Below, in pieces: positions 23,372 to 35,810 of a stretch of 64,000 nt of DNA. Under the pieces are notes generated by a model that saw only the letters and a program-made list of their open reading frames with translations, made no database searches and was not told the origin of the DNA. How positions within the stretch are numbered: the stretch's first letter is position 1; every line of letters starts with the position of its first letter. Both the position numbers and the translations under genes were made by a program. Origin of the DNA: Przewalskia tangutica (taxonomy: Eukaryota; Streptophyta; Magnoliopsida; Solanales; Solanaceae); NCBI GenBank assembly GCA_029844215.1, contig CM056740.1, positions 25,153,873 through 25,217,872 on the forward strand, given 5' to 3'.

Positions 23372-24628
23372 TTATGCCTCGCGGAAGCGTCGATCAGGCC
23401 CGAAGGGCAAAGGCGGCGGCGAGAGCTTCTAGTGGTACGCAGAGGGTTATCGGGACTCGGGCACGCACTATGCCCGAGGTAGTAGGCGGATCGGCGAGTT
23501 CACGCCGGCGATATTAGAAGGCCGAGGCGGCGGTAGCTCAGAGGTTCCGTGCAGCCTCGATTCCGCGGCCGAGGCGAGTTTAGAGATTACGGAGAGCAGA
23601 TCAGGCTATTGACTAGCATAGTGGTAGGGCAGCGCCGACAGGAGCAGGTAGCTAACCCTAGAGTTGCAGTTTGAGGATTCGGGATTTTAGGTTGTCATCC
23701 GCCCGAGTTTTATGGTTCGAGTGCGAGGAGGATCGCAGGAGTTCATTCGGCGACTACTGACTATGCGATTCTTAGGGCTTAGGAGATGGAGTGCATTATG
23801 CTAGCCTCTTCTGGGTTCTGCGATATTGCGTTGAAGCGGTTCGAGTCATGGGAGTTGTCGAGAGGTGAGGATGCTCTTCCAGCTGTTTGGGAGGAGTTCA
23901 CAGAGGCCTTCATGGATCACTTTTTGCCTCCTGAGATGAGGAGAGCCCGTGTAGATAGATTTTTGACCTTGAGCGAGAATGGGAGGACTATCGGGAGTCT
24001 GACACAGTTTGACTCCTTGGCGTGCATCGCACACCATTATAGGCGACATGGCGGATAGAGTTCATCGTTATGTGATGGGGCTAGGCAGTCATATGATTCT
24101 TGCATGCTTGGGGTGGCTCTTCACCGGTATGGACATTGCTAGGATGCGAGCCTATGCGCGAGGATAGAGGATAGAGAGGAGGATCGATTGACTCGAGCCC
24201 GGCCCGAGGCGAGGACAGCGAGTCTCGAGGCGATTTCGAGGCGGGCGGCCTCGGCGAACTAGGTCTACATTGCGGCCCGGCCGAGTGCTCCTCCACGATT
24301 TCCGCGGGGTTTTACAACCCGGGAATGCGAGGCGGTAAGGTCTCTAGAGCTTGGTCTCGAGGAGATGGGGTTCGATCGGTCGAGCCACATTTGCCTCGTC
24401 GCCCGATGTGGTAGGTTACATTACGGGGTATGTCGCGCGTGCAGTGCTTGTTTTTCTTGTGGTCGTCTAGGCCATATGTTAAGAAAGTGTCCTTATAGAG
24501 GTCCTGGTGGGACAACCGTCTCTTGGATCGATTGCGGGTTCTTCGCCTTGATAGCTAGGCGGGAGGTTCATGCAGCGGTAGTGGCGAGTCGTAAGTGGTG
24601 GGAGTTCCCGATTTTAGCGGTCCTTTGA
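23372..24628 (+). pseudogene. gag: TE6 gag, frameshifted
   Basis: The ATG at 23372 opens with MPRGSVDQARRAKAAARA and stays open to 23517. The capsid core is readable at 23786-24058, with WEEFTEAFMDHFLPPEMRR and a FDSLA segment, matching the gag core of this clade. One zinc knuckle of the CCHC type (CFSCGRLGHMLRKC) lies at about 24448-24490. Frames shift several times between these parts. The role is RNA packaging and particle assembly; no enzyme domain follows. Confidence 0.8.
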
Positions 24629-24927
24629 ACCGCCTATATGATTCAGTATGTCTTTGGCCCTTTAGAAACTTGTATGCATGATAAAGTTGTGGTATGTTTA
24701 AGTGTCATGAGCAGTTATATTGAGGTGTATATGCTAGAAGGAGTTGGAAATGCGAAAAGATAATCCTTTTTGGGCTTATGATGGGCGGTTTGCGTGTGCG
24801 AGGTATTAGGGCCATAAGTGGCATAACTAGGTTTCATTAAAGTGTAGTTGTATGAGATTATGCCGAGAAATGATAAAGTGAACTCCGAAAGAACATTCGA
24901 GGACGAATGTTTCTAAGGGGGGAAGAA
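24629..24927 (+). other. TE6 untranslated tail, palindrome and polypurine tract
   Basis: About 300 bp have no coding signal and no clear match to the block shared by TE1/TE3/TE8/TE10. It ends with AACATTCGAGGACGAATGTT (24892-24911) and the purine tract AAGGGGGGAAGAA (about 24915-24927) abutting the 3' LTR. Confidence 0.7.
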
Positions 24928-25059
24928 TGTTACACCGTATTTCTGAGGACATGTTTTAGAACGTACGTGAGAATTCCTAATGTTAAGATTAGATACTTGT
25001 AAAAATTTATCGGAATTATGGAATTGTCGGAAAACGAATATTGTGACGAATGGGAGGGC

Positions 25060-25270
25060 GACACGTGTCACCCCCCCTTATTGATGTCTTGGACGAAATT
25101 GCATGGGCACAAGGGTCATTTGACCCTTGTTAGGAAGACAAGTCTTGCAACTTGTAGAGCTTGAGAAAATTGACTTAGTCAATGGGTCCACAAGGCTTGA
25201 TATTTAAGAGAACCTCATCCTAGCCACCCATTTGTGCACATCTTGACCCTCAGTATTTACTATATAATAC
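25060..25270 (+). promoter_or_regulatory. TE6 3' LTR promoter region
   Basis: GACACGTGTC is followed 190 bp later by CTATATAATAC. Layout matches the other LTR promoters. Confidence 0.45.
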
Positions 25271-26544
25271 TACTAGTAGTGAGACAAGTTCCACACTTAG
25301 CCAAAATTTCAAGAAAATTGGATGAACAAAGCTAAGAGCTCTCGGGTTCATCAAGGAGAGAAAAGAATTTTTTTTGTTTCTTGTCCAATAAGCTCCACAC
25401 TTTAAACCAAGGTTCATGAGGGTATTGTAAGTGTATCTCAATAGAAAAATCCTGGAAAAAGATAGTTTTCGTATTAGTCGCAAGATGAAAACCTAGTTGC
25501 CTTTCTAGGTTTTGGTTGGAAGATTGAAGGAAATTGTTGGTGTTGTTCTAAGGGCATCAAGTAGTGGATTGGAGTGTCAAGGAGGTGCTCTAAGTTTCTA
25601 GGGAGTAACTTTGGATTTGAAGTTGGACTAAGAATCGTTGAGGTAATAATCTTGTCTCTTAAGTGTTACAAGATTATATATTGTTGTTAGCTTTACACGT
25701 TTGCTAGCATGAAGTATATGTGTTGAAGTTTCTTAAGTATTATGGATTGATTGTAGCCTTAAATCCGAAATGTCATTTAAGCCTTGTGAAGTTGGATTAC
25801 AATTTGGTCGTTTATTAGAATTGTCGCATGTTAATTACTTGAAGATTATAGTGGTTATAATCGGTTGCGACTTGATCATGTTATGCTAACAACTTGGTTT
25901 GAAATAGAAATTGGATAAGAATTGGTGTTATTATACTCTATGTGGCCGAATTGGACTTGTAGGTTGTATTAGTTTGATATCGTTTGTGGGGCGAAATTTT
26001 ACATGTCTAGTAGGCGTGTAATCCCCTATTGATTAATTGCATTGTTTGGGCCTTAAATGTGGCGTGTTTGGTTATTGAATTCGGCCTTGAAAAAGGTGGC
26101 AAAGTAAGTAGAAACAAAGGAGGTCTTTGTCCGATTTTCCGTAGAATTTAGTGACTTAGCACTTAGAATATTCTACGTTTGAAGTAAGAGGTTAATGGAC
26201 GTATTGTGACCATTATAGGTTGAAGTACTAAGTATAGCGTATCCTACTTGAAGGATGGAATAGCTATCAAGGTTGAAGTACTTTGGAGCATTTTGCTACT
26301 TGTCGATAATCGTCGCGAGGTATGTGAACCTCTTCCTTCCTTTGGCATGATTCTATGTATGGAATATACATGTGGTATTATTTCATGTTTCCTTCTACTC
26401 TTAGAAGTTAAGAGGTAGGTGTGTGATTTACTCTATGTACGTTTATGTCGAAATTATCCTAAGTCCTTACAGGAGTCTTATGGGGATGTTGGTAAGAGTC
26501 GTTAGGAGGTACTTTGGAGCCAAGTTGACTTGGCTAATTTATGT

Positions 26545-26695
26545 ACGAATGAGAATAAGTATCGAGCAAGCCATTGCGGCGTTAATAAAGGAAAATGTAA
26601 TGACAATTGATTATATTAAAATGAGTAGAATTCTCCATGCAGAAGCTAAGATAAGACAAAATTGTATTACATTTTCTAGATCATGGCTACTTGAT
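26545..26695 (+). repeat. Conserved LTR block (TE6 copy)
   Basis: It contains GCGGCGTTAATAAAGGAAAA, GCAGAAGCTAAGATAAGACA and ACATTTTCTAGATCATGGC. It is shared with TE3, TE8, TE10, TE11 and TE13 but absent from the otherwise related TE5 and TE9 LTRs. Confidence 0.7.
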
Positions 26696-27289
26696 TAAGA
26701 TCGATATAAATAAGTATAACTTATTCACAACGCACCAAAGTATAGACTTTATTTTTTTAAGTTATGGGACTTGATTCTTAAAGGAAGAAATGAATTGATT
26801 TACAAGTATAGAATATTTGATTTGGAAAGACTTGATTTCTAAAGTTAAGAAACTTGTTTTCTTAAAAGTTAAGAGACTTGAAGTATTTTGAAAGCTATGA
26901 AATTCGATTTAAAAGTATAAGTCTCTTGGTTATAAAAGGAATGAATTTGCCTGAGACATAAAGAGTTATAACGGCTTTATGGGAAGTTGGTTATAACAAC
27001 TTTATGGAAGATTAAAAGAATGGTTTTCTTCAGTAATGTAAGCAAAGAAATGATTTAAAATAGAGAGGGGCAAATTGTTTTAAAGGTACCAATTGCTTAA
27101 GGTTTTTAAGAAAGAAGTCACTTGATTTAGAAGCCGGTGATTGTATTTCTAAAAAGATATTATGACTTGTCTTGAAAGGTAGATATGACTTGATACTACG
27201 GTTGTTAGTATCTGGGAAGTTTTATTTGAAAAAGGGTCTTTCTAAAGGAGTAGAGGTGCGTAGTACGTTGGGTTAAATTCCCGGATTTT

Positions 27290-27600
27290 ATATGACATTA
27301 TCGCGTCCCAGAAATGGGCCGGGCAGTATACCTTTATGGGCAGACTATATGACATTATCGCGTCGAGAAATGGGCCGGCGAGATACCTTTATGGGCGATT
27401 ATATGACATTATCGCGTCGAAATGGGCGGGCGATATACCTTTATGGGCGAACTATATGACATTATCGCGTCGAAAATGGGCGAGGCGATATACCTTTATG
27501 GGCGCACTATATGACATTATCGCGTCCCGAGAAATGGGCCGGCGAGATACCTTTATGGGCGGACTATGTGACTTTATCGCGTCCCAGTTGGGCGCGGTAT
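27290..27600 (+). repeat. Tandem repeat array in TE6 LTR, unit about 54 bp
   Basis: About six units contain TATATGACATTATCGCGTC, then GAAATGGGCCGG, then ATACCTTTATGGGC. Unit length varies by a few bases, mostly at CCAG/CCGG-like positions. Confidence 0.88.
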
Positions 27601-28552
27601 AAGCGTCCCTCGTAAAGGGCGGATTAGGTTATGTAAGGTAAGTAAGTTTATGGTAGTGAACTTGAAGATTTTCCTAAGTATGCGTAAGAAAGTGACTATA
27701 ACTTTTATTGAAAAAATGGGAAAAGATAATAAGGTACGATTAGGTTCACGAGATGGTAATGACATGGTAGGTTCAGTATTTACCCTTTTATACTTACCCT
27801 GTCATGCTTTTATCTGAATATGTTTTGTTTCTTGTACCTTATTTACATTCCATATTAAATTTTTGTTATGCGACCCCCTTCGAGGCTGCGTTCATGCCCG
27901 CAGTATTAGGTGCCTGAGTTGGTGATCCTTGCTCTTAGGATCTCGGTTGATTTTGGAAAAAGCTCCATTTGCTCGGAGGCTTATCTCTTGGTGCAGTTTC
28001 CCGAGGTTGTAGATTCATGTGTATTCGGGGTATGGCGGGGCCTGTCCACTTGTTGTTATGGTAAAACTCTTAGAGTGCAGTAGTCACATGTGTGGGTCGG
28101 TTGTAAAGGAAGCAACTGCTTCGGTTGTATATATGTATGTCCAGGAAGGTAGCCCTATCGGCTAACCTGTTGTTTACTTCTGTTGTTTTATTTTGTAAGT
28201 TTCATGTATGTTCCGCTGATTTTCTCTGATGTATACCTGTAAGGGTGCCCAGGTAGGGCACCAGTCGCGGGCCCGGGGTCGGGTCGTGACAAGTTCCATC
28301 TTCAAAGTTGAATAACTCCTTAGGTTTTCGCCTTGCGACTAATACAAAAACACCATATTTCCGGGATCTTTCTATTGAGATACACTTACAATACCGTTAG
28401 GTACCTTGGTTTAAAGTGGGGAGATTATTGGACAACAATTGAAAATTTTCCTCTTGGAAAATCCTCATTGCCGTGAGCCCTCATAGTGAGCAAGAACAAG
28501 TTTCCAATTTTTTTCTAAGTGTTTAGAATGACAAAGTCTTGCACTACTAGTG

Positions 28553-28758
28553 TACATATATAACATAATGGAGGGTCTAGATTAGTACATATGGATGGCT
28601 TGGATGAGTTTCACATGGATCAAGCCAAGTGGCCCTTTGACAAGTCAACAATGTCAAGCTCTTTGTCTTTGCAAGACTTGGTCATTTAAATTATGGTCAA
28701 ATGACCATTTCAACCATGACAATTTCGTCCAAGTCCACAAAGGGGGGTGACACGTGTC
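28553..28758 (-). promoter_or_regulatory. TE7 LTR promoter region
   Basis: GACACGTGTC (28749-28758) is followed on the minus strand by GTTATATATGTAC (about 28565-28553). Confidence 0.4.
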
Positions 28759-28790
28759 GCCCTCCCATTCGTCGCAATATTTCATTTTCC

Positions 28791-28795
28791 GACAA
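28791..28795. other. Target-site duplication of TE8, left copy (GACAA)
   Basis: GACAA precedes the TE8 terminus and recurs at 38178-38182 after the other terminus. The host LTR sequence reads continuously when TE8 and one copy are removed. Confidence 0.95.
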
Positions 28796-29539
28796 TGTCA
28801 CGACCGAACCGGGCGTGGTGGTGCCTTACCGGGCACCACTAGTGATACAACATCGAGTAATCACGGAATATAAACACAACATGAAACAATATAAAAGAGA
28901 CACGGTTTATACGAAGAAAAGTTGCCTTTCGGCATATATATAAAAACTTAAATCCGACGATTACATCCATTTTTACAAACTACGCCACAACGATACTATA
29001 GACCTCAAGAATGATATGACAACAATGGCGGGACGGGGCCGCCATACCCCGAATGTAAGTACCTACAACGGCGAGGACTATACGGCTGATAAGCCTCGGA
29101 GAAAGCGGAGCTTCCCAAACGCTGACGTGATCCTAGAGCGAGGATCGGCGGGGTGTACTTCTTCTGCGGCATGAACGCGGCCCCGAAGAGTCGATAACAG
29201 TACCAAGTATGTGGCCGAAATCGTAAATGAAATCATAGTAGTCTATATAAAGCGGGAGACATGTATGATAACTAAACTCTGATTCCTGATAAATAGCGAT
29301 CATGTCAAGTCGGGACTCACGCCTCAAAGTCATCACTCAAATACAACTATGGGTCTCACGCCCACAACATCAATCATGCGTGGAATACCTTCTCATTGCC
29401 GGCGATCATGATATAAAAGCACCAAGGAACACACATGAACACGTGTCCCACGTGTCATAATAAAACCGTGCGGGGTAAATGCGAAGGCATAGCCGACTAC
29501 TAAAACCACAGTACCAACAAGGTCATAAAGCGTATCATG

Positions 29540-29830
29540 AGATCTGTCTAGACCGCCACGTGATCGGCGGCCACTCGCGCGATATCTAATGTGCGCGTCT
29601 AGTCCTGGAACTTCCGCGACTCGCGTAGGCCACTCGATGGCCCGCGTGAGGTATTCCCGCATCGAGGGTACTCCCGGCGTCACGGACTCGCGATCGCGTA
29701 GCCACGTAGACCGCATGACCGGAAAGGCGCCACTAACTGGAACTCTCGTAGCTCGCGCCGGTCCCTGGACCCGCGTAGGTATCCTCGAATCATAGTCACA
29801 CTGAGCTGAGTATTACCCCGCGTCGGAGGC
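29540..29830. repeat. GC-rich imperfect repeats in TE8 3' LTR
   Basis: Short direct repeats around CGCGTAGGCCACT, ACCCGCGTAGGTAT and CGCATCGAGGG occupy the array position of this LTR. They recur at about 35510-35810 in the other LTR with many small indels between copies. Confidence 0.6.
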
Positions 29831-31807
29831 GACAACCCGGGATCATGTCAAGAGGTGAGTGATATACTACTAACGTAATGAACATCGTTAAACAACATAA
29901 GCACAACAAGGAAACCCCTTTACACAAACATCACAAGATACTTAACACGTAGCATCCTAACATGTTTACTTATCAAATCAACAAGAAAGTATTACAAGGC
30001 TATCACAAACCAACACAATCAAGTTAATCACACAAGGTACTTTCTACTTTATGTTAACAAGTTCGGGTTTTTATCCCCAAAGTACTTCATACATTAACTC
30101 TTTAGAAGATCCGTTTCTTTCACAAAAGTCACACAATACCCGTAGTATAAAAATAGAGTGACTATCTTTTTAAGTAAACCAAAACACTTTCCTTTGTAAA
30201 ATCAAGTAACAACATTATTTTCCAAACGTTCAAGTTTGCCTAATTTCAAATGCTCAAGTTTCTCATTTTCGAAAGGTTTCGTAGTTCATAGTTTTAATCA
30301 CTTAATAATATAATTCTCCTTTAAAACGATTTGAGAAACATATGCCTTATGTGTGAGTAGGTTATTCTTGTTTATAACAATCTTATTAAAGCAGCCATGA
30401 TCTAGGAAATGTAATATCATTTTGTCTCATCTTAGCTTCTATGCAGATAGAGGTTTCTACTGGTTTTAATAATACTTTATTAGTCAATACATTTCCCTTT
30501 ATTAGCGCTGCAGTGGTTCGTTCGATACTTATTCTGATTTCCGAAATCAGTAAAACATTATTCCTTTTAAAAACCAAGTACTCATTACTCACGAATGAGG
30601 TTTCACACTTCTTAACAAAATTCATATTAATTTAATTAAGTCAAGTCTCTTATCTTTTAAGATCAAGTCTCTTAACTTCTAAAATCAATAAACCATTCTT
30701 TTTATCTCTCTTAAGTCGTTATACCTAACTTCCCATAAAGCTAGTATAACTCTTAAGTTTTAAAACCAAGTATTACTCTTCTTTCAAAAAGGTTTCTTAA
30801 TTCTCTTGAAATACTTCAAGATTCTTATTATTCAGGCTTAAGTCAAAAGACATTGCCGTAAAACTACGTTCAGTTAACACACGTCGCCTACCGTATATAT
30901 ATATATTCTTTAAAATATCATGCTCAAGAGGATAGGAAGAATCACATACCTCGCGACGATTATCGACAATTAGCAAAAGCGCTCACGGCCATAACCCGCT
31001 AGCCTTGTCCATCTTTCAAGTAGAACACGCTACTCGCGATGCAACCTATAACGGTTATATAAGTCTATCAAAGTCTAGACTACTCTGTAGAACATTCTAA
31101 GCGAGGCTTCTCTATTCTACGGAAAATTGGGCGAGACTTCCCTGCGTTAAACTACTCAAGTCTCTGCAAATACGATCCCATGTAAATGCAGTTTTAATCT
31201 TCTTCTTTAATATTCTTACGATGTGATTTCAGTTTAACTCTCTTCTGTAATATCCTTCTATTACAGTTCAATTCTCTTCTATGAATCTTATATTCATTTC
31301 AATACTACGACAGTATGTAATTCCCAATTACAATAGAAGGTCAAGAGTATTTACCTCGATAAGCCCAAAATTATCCAAGTTTAAATGTCGATCCTGAGCG
31401 ACGTTTAGCTCCTACTCTGGCGCTCAACCGCTCCAAACAACCCTTAGAAGTTCTACGCAACTTCTTCTTAATACTTCAACCGGCTATGAAGATTTTTCCT
31501 TAGGGTTTCGTTTTGAGACTAAAAGGACATAAGGTAGTATTTCCGGGCTCTACGTATAGAGGTATCTTTGGAATACTACAAGGTATAAGGCTAAGGTATT
31601 TTGGCATAGTAACAATACTTGGAGAATACATTTCTACCAAGAGGGGGGGTATTTTATGAGAACAACACTCAAGGGGGGGGAGGGGTAACTCTCGGCAAGG
31701 GGGCCTCACAAAGGGGAGGGAGGCTTGGGCGAAAACACAACACTAAGGGGGATAGGGCTTTCAAGACTTAGAAAACATTGTGTGGATGAAGAAGTCTTCA
31801 CAAAGGG

Positions 31808-31998
31808 GTATTTATAGGAAACTAATGGCCAAGATCAAGCCAAGTGGGGGGCAAGTGGAGGGTCAAGATTTGCCCAAGTGCCCCCTATCCCTACTCCACA
31901 ATTCCCTCACAAACATTGACCCAAGTTTTAGGCCACAAAACAAGGGAGAAAACGTGCAGAAAGCGCCCCAATTCGTCACTTTGAGGTGACATGTCACC
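31808..31998 (-). promoter_or_regulatory. TE8 3' LTR promoter region
   Basis: The perfect palindrome GGTGACATGTCACC (31985-31998) precedes CCTATAAATACC (about 31818-31807) on the minus strand. Confidence 0.45.
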
Positions 31999-32209
31999 CT
32001 CCGTTGGTCCAAAATATTTTATCTCTCGGAAAAATCCAAAAATTATAAATGACATAGCCGTAATTTTCCGCCCATGAAGTTTTGTAAAGCGTTTAGTCGA
32101 AAAGCGATTCTTTACGGGGGTTGTGAACAAAATTTCGCCCTATGCCTAACTTAAGGCTTAAACTTTACGTCGTCGCCCCACGCATACTCTGCGAAAATCT
32201 GGTATAACA

Positions 32210-32244
32210 TTCTCCCCTCCTTAGAAACATTCGTCCCGAATGTT
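32210..32244 (-). promoter_or_regulatory. TE8 polypurine tract and palindrome
   Basis: CTAAGGAGGGGAGAA (minus strand) abuts the 3' LTR. AACATTCGTCCCGAATGTT lies at 32226-32244. Confidence 0.75.
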
Positions 32245-32579
32245 CCTTCTCAAGACGGATAATGGTGAAGTTCCTTTTAACTTAACCAAGTTGCCAATGC
32301 CACATATGGCCACAAAATAACACTCTCGCAAATACTTACATCCAAGTCCACGAGGAATCACCTCTATCCCCACAAAGCTCCCACCCAAGGTCTAAAACAT
32401 ACTCCTTTCGCACCGTCACTTTACAAAAGAATGATCACATCTATGTTCTTAACACATGCTCGCTTCTTCCCTGACTCGTCGTACACTTCTCTTATACTAG
32501 AACTATTTCTCATAACTTAACACATTTACATTCGCTTGTTTCCAAAATCTCGGGTTTACTATCTCCAACTTGGTCATCA

Positions 32580-33310
32580 TTAACTGGGAACACTCTGGAT
32601 GGATCTCCGATACTTTTTCGAACATAACAATATAAAAGACCGGACATACTGTCTCCTAAGTCGGACGGCAAATGCTAACATATAGGCAACCTGGCCTATT
32701 CTTCACATGATCTGAAAAGGCCCAAAGTAACTCGGGCTAAGTTTTCTCTGTTTTCCAAAACTCGTCACACCCTTTCCGGGGTGGTACCTTCAAGAAGACC
32801 CACCGTCAACCTAAACTCCAAGCGTTGTCGCCGATCATCCGCACGACTTCTGTTGACTCTGAGCTGCCAATAACCTCTTCTGGATAAGCTTCACCCTATC
32901 CACATCCTGCCGAAACAAGAATGAACCAGCTATCTGAACCTTGCCAACATCGAACCAATCGACCGGCAACTTACACTTCCGCCCCTACAAGGCGTCATAA
33001 GGCGACATCCGAATACCGAAATGGTAGCTATTAAAACACTCCCTCTACAGGAGGCAATCATCCTCACAGCTACCCCTGAAATCCAAACACTGGCCCGAGG
33101 GCGAATGCGATACTGAGACTCACCTGAGTTCCTAACCCTGCCTGGTAAAACTTCCAGAAAAAAGAAATAGCCGTAACCTGGGCTCCACTTCCTGTCATAA
33201 GGTGAAAGTAGGCACCTCGTGCAACCTTACAACCTTCCTGATATAATATCTCGCATAACCCTTTGCCGAGTAAACGGTCCTTACTGAAAGACAAGATGGG
33301 TGACCTCGTC
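32580..33310 (-). pseudogene. pol (partial): TE8 integrase C-terminal remnant
   Basis: On the minus strand, sequence equivalent to the end of the integrase core and the region after it can be followed by similarity to TE9 and TE12: an SVRTVYSAKGYARYYIRKVV stretch (about 33235-33295), then LYGRKC-type residues near 32985, then GKLSPRY-type residues near 32740. The active-site front of integrase, all of RT and protease are absent. The chromodomain is not recognisable. Frames are broken throughout, so it cannot encode a working enzyme. Confidence 0.72.
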
Positions 33311-33899
33311 GGCCCGACTCTGGTCGAACGCGTCCACGAACTCGTCGATGCTTAACTAAACTTGGGCCTAACACCCTCGTGACCCGCGCTGGCGGGACCA
33401 CCTCGAACCGACCCGCTGAATTACGGGCGCGGGTTGACGCGGTGGTCCTCAACCCGACCATTATCGCCTGAAACTCTTGTTCCCCGATCCGGAACAATCT
33501 CACCATCGAGTCACAAAACCTAGTGGTCTTCTTAGCTCAACTACCCTCTTTCATTCCACACTACTCAGGGACTTAGCACACAAATATATCTTACGTGCAC
33601 TATGCACTCCGATAAGGGTCAAACATAAAAAAATATAAATCTCTTACTCGAGATGGCCTTGCCTCTAAGGTCTCTACGTATAAAACTCTAAGGCTCACAC
33701 TTTCCTTATCCCCAATCTTACCCTTCTCACTAACCATGATTTCTAATCACAATTAGCACAATGCTATCTGATCACAACACTTAAGATATACTCATCCTAT
33801 CACACATACAAACCTCTAGAGGGCTTAAGGATATACATGTATCTACCGCTCCACTACCCTTTGTCGTTCTAATCAAACACCTTACTGTTGGCGCATAGC
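33311..33899 (-). other. TE8 shared non-coding block
   Basis: This corresponds to the blocks in TE1, TE3 and TE10. For example CCTAGTGGTCTTCTTAGCTC (about 33519-33538) is identical in TE1 near 1489-1508. There is no consistent open frame. Confidence 0.7.
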
Positions 33900-34564
33900 T
33901 AGGGAAGGTGTGAACTAGCCACGATCATGAAGGTGAGTCTCTACATCCGCGTCACTCTGGTCGGACAATTTCGCAAAATGGTCTGCTGGCATAAGTAAAA
34001 CAAGCTGTCGAAGAAGTACGACAATCTCCACAATGACACTTACCACAACGGCCACACCGAGGTGGGGGGGTGGCCTCCTCTGGCTAACACCCCTTCCACT
34101 CCGAACTACTGAATTTGCTTCGAAAGTTACCAAAGGACCCTGCCGGTCTGGCCCTCTTCTGCCGATCTTGGTTAACCCGTCGATCTCTACGTTTCTCGGC
34201 TGCTTTGCGCGTAAGTCCGTCTGTGAGCCATGCTCATTCCGATCAAGAGCTACTCTTGCACAACCTCTCTTAGATAGTCATCAAGACGTGATAAATCGGT
34301 ACATAAAATACTCTCTGGTTGCTAAATCCATAGCTAATGTGGTCGCCTCTTTGCAATCTATATTCTGTTCGATCGTGGGCGAAGGCTCATATATCATGGC
34401 GCAGATGAGGCTACTGTGCGTGCTAAACTCTGCTTGGTGGCGTCGAGAACTCCCGAATGAAGCACCACCCGGTGATGATTGGGCTTGTGCCTACTAACCC
34501 TCGTGCTCTACTCGCGACTCCTCGCCGCCTTGCCATCTGGGCGGGTTGCCTTACGCGGAGGCAT
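33900..34564 (-). pseudogene. gag: TE8 gag, shortened and frameshifted
   Basis: The ATG at 34564-34562 opens with MPPRKATRPDGKAA, nearly the same as TE12 and TE10. Only about 660 bp remain against about 1.15 kb in TE10, so part of the capsid region is deleted. Zinc-knuckle sequence is visible around 33940-34065 (CGRCGKCH..C, then CFTY where the second cysteine of the second knuckle is lost). It is probably not functional as it stands. Confidence 0.72.
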
Positions 34565-34747
34565 AACGGTAAGGAAAGAAATACGTTAGAGGTCCAACTT
34601 ATAACACGACTCTAAGCACAATCTCGAGTGAGAAGAATGGAAACCAATCCTAAATATCCATAGCCTCACGATTATTGGTGTGGTGCACAATACACCGATA
34701 ATCAAGACTACTAGATACGATGCGTAGACACTTTCCGATGATTAATC

Positions 34748-34758
34748 GCTCGATACCA
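34748..34758 (-). other. TE8 primer-binding site, iMet type (degenerate)
   Basis: TGGTATCGAGC on the minus strand, four bases from the 5' LTR end. Confidence 0.8.
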
Positions 34759-35509
34759 CTTTTGTCACGACCCGAACCGGGCGTGGTAGTGCCTACCGGG
34801 CACCCTAGTGATACAACATCAGTGTCGGAATATAAAACACAACATGAAACAATATAAAAGAGACACGGTTTATCGAAGAAAAGTTGCCTTTGGCGTATAT
34901 ATATAAAAACTTAAATCCGACGATTCATCCATTTTTACAAACTCGCCTGGCATTACTATAGACCTCTAAGAATGATATGACAACAATGGCGGGACGGGGC
35001 CGCCATACCACGAATGTAAGTACCTACAACGACGGACTATACCATGATAAGCCTCGAGAAAGCGGAGCTTCCCAACGCTGAACTGTGATCCTAAGAGCGA
35101 GGATCGACGGTCGTGTACTTCTTCTGCGCATGAGCGGCCCGAAGGAGGTCGATCTAACAGTACCAAGTATGTGAAACAGAAATCGTAAATGAAATCATAG
35201 TAGTCTATATAAAGCGGGAGACATGTATGATAACTAAACTCTGATTCCTGATAAATAAGCGGTCATGTCAAGTCGGGGACTCACGCCTCAAAGTCATCAC
35301 TCAAATACAACTATGGGTCTCACGCCACAACATCAATCATGCGTGGAATACCTTCCTCCGCTGCCGTGATCATGATATAAAAGCACCAGAACACACATGA
35401 ACACGTGTCCCACGTGTCATAATAAAACCGTCACGGGGTAAGTCTGAAGGCATAGCCGACTACTAAAACCTACGATACCAACAAGGTCATAAATCGTATC
35501 ATGAGATCT

Positions 35510-35810
35510 GTCTGACCGCCACATGATCGAAGCCGCCACTCGCGCGATATCTAATGTGCGCGTCTAGTCCTGAACTTCCGCTCGCGCATAGGCCACTCCA
35601 ATGGCCCGCGTAGGTATTCCCGCGTCGAGGGTAGCTACTCCGGCGGCGTCTGGACTCGCGATCCGCGTAGCACATAGACCGCGTGACCGAAAGGCGCGCA
35701 CTAACACGGAACTCGTAGCTCGCGTAGGTCCCTGGACGCATGTGGTATCCTCGAATCATAGTCACGCATCGCTCGAGTATTACCCGCGTCGGAGGCGACA
35801 ACCCGGGATC
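35510..35810. repeat. GC-rich imperfect repeats in TE8 5' LTR
   Basis: Counterpart of 29540-29830, with CGCGTAGGTAT and CCCGCGTCGAGGG motifs. It shows the highest density of indel differences between the two LTRs. Confidence 0.6.

Larger units (their letters stand above)
22584..28291 (+). mobile_element. TE6: gag-only LTR retrotransposon with 5' LTR split by TE5
   Basis: Only the last 590 bp of the 5' LTR are here (22584-23173); the remainder lies beyond the nested insertions to the left. PBS, gag and a short non-coding tail (23174-24927) lead into a complete 3' LTR (24928-28291). The internal region is 1.75 kb with no pol motif, the shortest in the window. It is inserted in the TE7 3' LTR, which resumes at 28292. 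Confidence 0.87.
24928..28291 (+). repeat. TE6 3' LTR (3.4 kb)
   Basis: It starts TGTTACACCGTATTTCTGAGG and ends GGGTCGTGACA. It contains GACACGTGTC (25060-25069), TATATAATAC (25261-25270), an inverted repeat TTACATGTC-TAGTA-GGCGTGTAA with imperfect stem (25999-26021), the conserved block (about 26545-26695) and a 54-bp tandem array (27290-27600). Confidence 0.92.
28292..28795 (-). mobile_element. TE7 3' LTR, middle part
   Basis: This fragment of a minus-strand LTR related to TE5 and TE9 starts at the TE6 junction (AGTTCCATCTTCAAAGTTG; compare about 21990) and ends with the target site GACAA at 28791-28795, where TE8 inserted. It holds GACACGTGTC (28749-28758) and TATATAT (about 28556-28562). 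The sequence resumes at 38178. Confidence 0.88.
28796..32209 (-). repeat. TE8 3' LTR
   Basis: In plus reading it begins TGTCACGACCGAACCGGGCG and ends GGTATAACA. GC-rich imperfect repeats with CGCGTAGG-type motifs lie at about 29540-29830. The conserved block is at about 30398-30520. The promoter palindrome GGTGACATGTCACC is at 31985-31998 with TATTTATAGG at about 31809. Confidence 0.93.

Noticed and set aside
27336..27602. 88-codon frame in TE6 LTR
   Set aside because: Translation of the 54-bp array.
30386..30625. 79-codon frame identical at 36352-36591
   Set aside because: Identity comes from the LTR pair; the related block in TE3 has an in-frame stop, so protein-level conservation is not supported.
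34033..34497. 154-codon plus-strand frame in TE8
   Set aside because: Antisense to gag; no recognisable domain.
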